Of a DNA stretch of 64,000 bases, positions 59,285-64,000 are shown piece by piece (the first letter of the stretch is position 1; each line of letters begins with the position of its first letter). Made by a program: the position numbers and the translations under genes. The notes under the pieces are model-generated. The model was not told where the DNA came from, searched no databases, and was given only the letters and a program-made list of their open reading frames with translations. Origin of the DNA: RPQJ01 sp963706535 (GTDB lineage: Bacteria > Pseudomonadota > Gammaproteobacteria > Steroidobacterales > Steroidobacteraceae); NCBI GenBank assembly GCA_963706535.1, contig CAVPMU010000015.1, forward strand, positions 221,149 to 285,148, given 5' to 3'.

Positions 59285-59346
59285 CCTCGGCCGGGCGGTG
59301 TAAGATTGCCGCCTGAATCCGGCGCCAACCGCGAGGCACGTCATCC

Positions 59347-59625
59347 ATGGTCACCGCAGTCGTACTCATCAAGGCCCAGACGGACAAAGTCACCGCGCTC
59401 GCCGAGCAGATGGCGGACCTCGAGGGCGTGACCGAGGTGTTCTCCGTCGCCGGGCAGTACGATCTCGTGGCGCTGGTGCGCGTGCGCGAGAACGAGGACC
59501 TCGCGAAGGTCATCAGCGACCGCATGCGCAAGCTCCCGGGCATCACGAGCTCGGAGACGCTGATCGCCTTCAAGGTCTATTCGAAGAAGGACATCGAAGC
59601 GGCGTTCTCGCTCGGACTGGACTGA
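59347..59625 (+). CDS. Stand-alone Lrp/AsnC ligand-binding (RAM) domain protein
   Basis: A 92-residue alpha/beta (RAM) domain without a DNA-binding part: MVTAVVLIKAQTDKVTALAEQMADLEGVTEVFSVAGQYDLVALVRV ... SETLIAFKVYSKKDIE. Such proteins bind amino acids in other bacteria and may act as co-regulators. GAGG ribosome site. Candidate -10 box TAAGAT at 59301-59306. Monocistronic. Confidence 0.88.
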   Translation: MVTAVVLIKAQTDKVTALAEQMADLEGVTEVFSVAGQYDLVALVRVRENEDLAKVISDRMRKLPGITSSETLIAFKVYSKKDIEAAFSLGLD

Positions 59626-59730
59626 TCTCCACTGCGACTGACGGCCTGCGTGGGCGAGATGGACGTTTCCGCGGAAATGTCCAGGCGCCGTCATCGCAGC
59701 GAGCAAGCGTGCGCAAACCGTCCGCAGGAC

Positions 59731-60036
59731 TCAGTAGTAGTCATCCTCCCGCTGGTGACGCACGGCCAGGATTGACACGCGACCCGGGTCGTCGATCTCG
59801 AACAATGCCACGTATCCCGCGCTGCCGAACGGGATGAGGAGCTCTCGCAGCAACGGTCGATCGCCTGGCCAGGCCTTGCGGCAGGAAAATGGCGAGTACT
59901 CGAGCAGTTCGAAAGCGGTCTCGATGGCGTCCACGGCGCGCGCCGCGGCCGTCGGGTCCTTATCGACAAGGAACGCCTGCAGGCGCTTCAGGTCCTCCAA
60001 CGCCTCGAGCGTGAGGCGAACCCGGTACCGGGTCAC
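59731..60036 (-). CDS. RelE/ParE-family toxin
   Basis: A 101-residue protein with the ParE fold pattern: YRVRLTLEALEDLKRLQAFL, AAARAVDAIETAFELLEYSP, and a C-terminal YVALFEIDDPGRVSILAVRHQREDD. The GTG start overlaps the antitoxin stop by 4 bases, in the usual antitoxin-first order. ParE toxins poison gyrase; some relatives cut mRNA. The active-site residues cannot be checked here. Confidence 0.85.
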   Translation of the reverse strand: MTRYRVRLTLEALEDLKRLQAFLVDKDPTAAARAVDAIETAFELLEYSPFSCRKAWPGDRPLLRELLIPFGSAGYVALFEIDDPGRVSILAVRHQREDDYY

Positions 60037-60314
60037 GACTTTCGGCTGGACGATCGGCCTTGGGCAAGCTGACGCCTGAGGGTCTTCAACGCGGCGTCAC
60101 GCGACACGTAGCGACCCGTTCGTCTCGCTTTCGCGGCGCTTGCCAGGCCGCGCTCGACGAACTCCTGCTGGAACTTCCGATATTCGATGGTACGTGTCAC
60201 GGCGTCGTGAACGAACGACGAGAGTGATTCGCCGGGGGCTAGAACGGCCTCGGCATCGGCGCGCAGTTCCGGGGAGACCCGCAGTGGCGGCAGCGTACTG
60301 GTCTTCATCACCAT
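60033..60314 (-). CDS. Type II antitoxin (ribbon-helix-helix-like)
   Basis: A 93-residue protein. N-terminal beta strand and helices LPPLRVSPELRADAEAVLAPGESLSSFVHDAV look like a ribbon-helix-helix DNA-binding domain; the basic C-terminal tail likely wraps the toxin. It leads the two-gene operon with a GAGGG site. Would repress its own promoter in 60315-60360. Confidence 0.8.
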   Translation of the reverse strand: MVMKTSTLPPLRVSPELRADAEAVLAPGESLSSFVHDAVTRTIEYRKFQQEFVERGLASAAKARRTGRYVSRDAALKTLRRQLAQGRSSSRKS

Positions 60315-60690
60315 GTGCCCTCAGCATTTCGATGTGATGCGATGCAATTGCAATGCATGGTAGCCCGACGCCGGTATCCCGGCAAGGGCGGGGACCCGTG
60401 GCGACGAACGCTCCGGCGCCCGAAGAAGTGCCGCGAAGCGCGGCTCGATAGTCGACGCCGAACGGCAATAGTCGACCCAGAGCGGAAGTTCGTCTTAACA
60501 GCGAGCAATCCTCCACCGCGCGGCCACGAAGGCGCCGGCGGAGCCGGTCGACCGCAGCGAGGTGCTCGTCGGCAGCGTTCCCAGCGCCGCCCGATCCTCA
60601 GCCCAAGCGAACCGTGCGAACCGCGATTGACATCTGCACCGCTGCCAAATATGGTCCACGCGGACCACGGAACGCATCAGGGAGCTACAG
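60315..60690. other. Intergenic region between the antitoxin and the Rhs locus
   Basis: 376 bases without a gene I can support. It holds the antitoxin promoter and two ATAGTCGAC copies at 60449-60457 and 60470-60478, the second leading into CGACCCAGAGCGGAAGTTCG. The translated frames here are shadows. A GGGAG ribosome site just precedes the next gene. Confidence 0.6.
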
Positions 60691-61507
60691 GTGACGCGAT
60701 CGCAGCTCGGTTGGGGGGGGCGCAGCTTGCTGCCTCCTATTGCTGGCGGCACCCTGCTGGGCAGCCACCGCTAACTACGAGTACGACGCCCTCGGGCGGC
60801 TCTCCCGCGTCACGCACTCCGACGGCAAGGCGGTGATCTACCGCCTGGATGCCGCCGGCAATCGAACGCAGGTCGTCAGCGGCACGCTGCCCAGCGTACC
60901 TGCCTCGATCACGGTTCCCTCGAGCAGTTCGTCCGGTTCGTACACCGTCAGCTGGGGCGCCGCGAGCGGCACCGTCACGGCCTACGAACTCTATGAAGCA
61001 ACGAACTCGGGCTTCTCGGGGCAAGCGCTGGCCTACAGCGGAACCGCGCTCAATGCTGCGCTCTCAGGCCGGCCCGCCGGCACTTACTACTACCGAGTCC
61101 GCGCCTGCCTCGACACCGAGTGCAGCGACTATCGAGCCGGGTCGAACGGCGTCACGGTCACCGAGCCGGCCGCCATCCAGGTCCTGAACCCGTCCATTCA
61201 GGTCGGCGCGAGCGGTCAGGTGACCGCGATCACGACGCTCGCCAACCTCAACGGCCACCCCGCCACCATTCACAGCTTCGCCGAGACCTGCACCAAGGCG
61301 AGTGTCTCGATCCAGAGCGGCGCGCAAGGCGTCGTCTGGACCAACAGCAATACCTTCCTGCGCAAATGCGAGATCGGCATCAACCAGCAGTGCACCGCGA
61401 GTTACGTGATCCGCAACTCCAGTAACGGACAGCTGCACCCAGGCACGGCCGCGATCACCGTGCTGGCGCAAGGCCAGAGCCTGCCGCCCGGCCAGAGCTG
61501 TCCGTGA
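60691..61507 (+). CDS. Secreted YD-repeat/Fn3 protein; frame interrupted by a G8 tract
   Basis: From 60740 the frame gives LLAAPCWAATANYEYDALGRLSR: the end of a signal peptide, one YD (Rhs) repeat, RLDAAGNRTQ, then a fibronectin type III-like domain (GSYTVSWGAASGTVTAYELYEATNSGF ... GTYYYRVRAC) and a Cys-containing beta domain to the end. No good start lies in that frame. With one G fewer in the G8 run (60713-60720), a GTG at 60691 with a GGGAG site would give MTRSQLGWGGAACCLLLLAA, a full signal peptide. So either the run is a sequencing error or the gene is switched by slippage. The Rhs gene follows directly. Confidence 0.7.
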
Positions 61508-61527
61508 CGACGTCCAGGGAGTTGACC

Positions 61528-64000
61528 ATGCCAAACCAAGATCTTCGCACTGCGCCGGCTCGACTGGTCGCGTCCGTGCTTGCCCGCCTCCTGCTGGCAT
61601 CTGTCGCGCTCTTCGGCGCGACTGCCAATGCCCAGGAAGAAGTCCCGATCGTGATCTCGCCGCTGCGGGTCGAGAGCGATCCGAACGGGGTCAACCTCGT
61701 CAGCGGCAAGACCGAGATGCAACCGCCCGTGCTTTCGGTGCCCGGCGCGCCGAATTTGCGATTCGATCGCGTGCAGAACGCAGCGCCGTACGTGCGCGGC
61801 ACGCTGTGGGGCGCCGCGGGCTCGTATCCGCAGGCCAACTTCTCGGTCCACACGAACACGGGCATCTCGGAGTCCTTCCGCTGCGTTGACTACGACTGCC
61901 AGAGCGTCACCGGCTCGGGTTCGACGTTCATTCAGAACATCCGGCGCTACACGCGGGGCAGCAGCGGCGAGAGCTACGTCTTCAACCTGCCGCACGTCGT
62001 GACGAGTGGAGCCAATACCACCACGCTGCTGTATTACGCGTCGTCCGTGAGCTACCCGAACGGCGAGGTCATCAGCTACACCTACGACACCGCAACGCTA
62101 TCGGGCGATCCGTTTGCGCGCACCTTCTATCGGCCGACCCAGGTCTCGAGCAACCTGGGGTACTTCATCACGATCTCTTATCACCCTGCAGAGCTCGGCA
62201 CCAGCGGCTGGGGTGCGCCCGCCGAGGCCGCGATCTACCACAGTTCGGCTCCAACGCAACCTCTCAAGCGGCTCGCGTACGATGGCACGACGATCACCGA
62301 GGTCACGAGCTCGGGCAGCCGTGTCTACACCTGCGCCGCGTGCAGCAACTCCCTCGGAGCGGACATCGAGACTCCGTCCGGATCGCTGCGGCTCCCGGGG
62401 GAGGGTTCCAATCACCTGCAGGTGACCGCGAACCCCAGCCACGGCATCGTCGGCTCGGTCACGCGCGACGGCGTGCAGTGGAACTACAGCTACACCAACG
62501 TCCGCTACAACTCGGAGACCCTGGGCTACTGGTACGACCGCGTGACGGTTACGGGACCGAACGGCTACAACGTGGCGTACGACCTGCGCGTGCAGGGCAA
62601 GCGCAACGTCATTACCCACATCACCGACTCCCTGGGGCGCGTGACGACCCTCGATTTCGACTTCGCGTACCGGCCGACACGCATGGTGTCGCCGGAGGGC
62701 AACGCTGTGGCCGTCACGTATGACAACCTCGGTAACATCGTCACGAGAACCGCCGAGCCGAAACCGGGCTCGGGCCTGCCTGACGTGACCGAGACGTCGG
62801 GCTATCCCACGGGGTGCTTCGGCATCATCTTCAATATCCAGTGCTACCGTCCGCTCTGGCATCGCGACGGCCTGAACCGCCAGACCGATTTCGCCTACAA
62901 CGACAGGGGCCAGCTGACCGAACGGACCGATCCCGCCGACGCCGACGGCGTGCGTCGCAAGACCTACGTCACGTACGACACCAGCACCGGCATCAGCCGC
63001 CCGAGCGTCGTTCGGGTGTGCGGCGACGTGACCACCTGTGGCACGGCCGACGAGATCCGCACCGAGTACCAGTACTGGGGCAACACACTGCTGCCGACCC
63101 TCGTGCGCCGCATCGACGCCGCACGCGGCGAGACGCGCGAGACCCGTTTCACGTACGACCTCGCCGGCCGCGTGTTGAGCGAGGACGGTCCGCTGCCAGG
63201 GACGGCCGATGCCACGTTCTACCGCTATGATCACTTCGGCCGGAAAGTGTGGGAGATCGGTCCGGCCGATGACAACGACATGCGTCTGGCGAAGCGATTC
63301 ACACCGCGCCCTGCCGATGACAAGGTCCTGACCGTTGAGGACGGCACGGTGCCGCACGAGACGAGCACCGTGCTGACCGTTCTCCGGCGCGTCGACAACA
63401 CGTACGACACCCGCCGCAATCTCGTGCTCGAGGAGCTCTCCGCCGGCGGTTCAAGATATACCGTCACGCAGCGGGACTTCGACAATCGCGGGCAGCTCAT
63501 CTGCGAGGCCCGCCGCATGAACCCGTCAGCGTTCACGGCGCTGCCCTCGAGTGCTTGCACGCTGGGGACGGCAGGCTCGTTCGGCCCCGATCGCATCACC
63601 CGCCATACCTATGACGCGGCGGGGCAACTGTTGCAGGTGCAGCGCGCCTACGGCACCTCGGTTCAGCAGGACTACGCGACCTACACCTACACCACCAATG
63701 GCCAGCGCCAGACCATCAAGGACGCGAACAGCAACCTGACCACCCTCGAGTACGACGGGTTCGATCGGCTGTCGAAGATGCGGTTCCCGGTCGCCACGAG
63801 CGGCGCCAACCAGTCGAGCAGCTTCGGATTACGAGCAGTACGGCTATGACACCGTCGGCAACCGCACCTCGCTGCGCAAGCGCGACGGCAAGACGATCAC
63901 GTTCGCGTACGACGCGCTCAACCGGGTGCGGCTCAAGACCGTGCCCACCTCGACCAGCGGTGCACCGGGCTACAGCGTCTACTATGGCTACGACGTGCGT
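61528..64000 (+). CDS. Rhs/YD-repeat cell-surface protein (3' end outside window, one frameshift)
   Basis: Start at ATG 61528 with AGGGAG, then a signal peptide ending ANAQ-EE. A long secreted protein with YD-type repeats: SLGRVTTLDFDFAYRPTRMVSPEGN, YDNLGNIVTRT, FAYNDRGQLTERTDPADADG, FTYDLAGRVLSEDG, YDHFGRKVWEIG, TYDAAGQLLQVQRAYG, LEYDGFDRLSK. The read frame ends at a TGA at 63847-63849; dropping one T at 63823/63824 continues it as SDYEQYGYDTVGNRTSLRKR to the window end. Rhs proteins form shells that carry a variable C-terminal toxin or adhesin; that end is not in view. Confidence 0.8.

Overview
The window is a GC-rich, densely coded stretch of a gammaproteobacterial chromosome. Evidence for the group: unfused trpE-G-D-C-F-B-A genes behind a ribosome-mediated attenuator, DUF3379 and DUF2959 proteins, the dprA-smg-topA/def-fmt-rsmB-ntrYX neighbourhood, LptM, cytochromes c4 and c5, and a Mg-type HemB. 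The overall flavour is Lysobacterales/Steroidobacterales-like, but the exact family cannot be fixed from sequence alone. Three single-base frameshifts (near 30230, 60713-60720 and 63823) could be real, or could be indel errors in an assembly.

Layout. 1-3860: 3' end of an RND pump, a sulfide:quinone-oxidoreductase-like flavoprotein and a TolC-type channel, all +. 3882-5918: DUF2959 lipoprotein and a class-III aminotransferase, both -. 5985-12825: trp promoter, 18-residue Trp-Trp-Trp leader peptide, attenuator and the seven trp genes. 12833-19832: HD hydrolase, xthA, prlC, a GIDE-like membrane protein with LemA, gamma carbonic anhydrase and aroE. 19957-24728: hemB, an ECF sigma/DUF3379/HvfA-like Cys-peptide operon, tag, rlmJ and a lipoprotein. 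24741-31077: two secreted subtilases (one frameshifted), each preceded by a promoter and a c-di-GMP-I riboswitch. 31150-44733: hemF, topA, smg, dprA and a LysM protein (-), divergent from def, fmt, rsmB, a DUF4390 gene and ntrYX (+). 44845-50571: cytochrome c5, tRNA-Arg(CCG), a desaturase, a NYN protein, CorA, dsbA, cytochrome c4 and engB. 50750-55467: two outer-membrane barrels, polA, lptM and a thioesterase. 55576-59625: acyl-CoA dehydrogenase, ubiC, FAH-family hydrolase, maiA and a RAM-domain protein. 59731-64000: a ParE-type toxin/antitoxin pair and the start of an Rhs/YD-repeat locus that runs off the window.

Most notable signals: (i) an orphan HvfA-like precursor with five EGKCG motifs in an ECF sigma/anti-sigma operon and no MNIO maturase nearby; (ii) four intergenic inverted-repeat elements built of heptad arrays (GGGGATA, GCGGATA, TGACTAA) around a shared TAGTGAAGAG core, three of them bridging the stop of one gene and the start of the next, including inside the trp operon; (iii) paired c-di-GMP riboswitches on extracellular proteases; (iv) a near-leaderless trpL attenuator; (v) an NtrX whose Walker A, Walker B and GAFTGA signatures are all degenerate.
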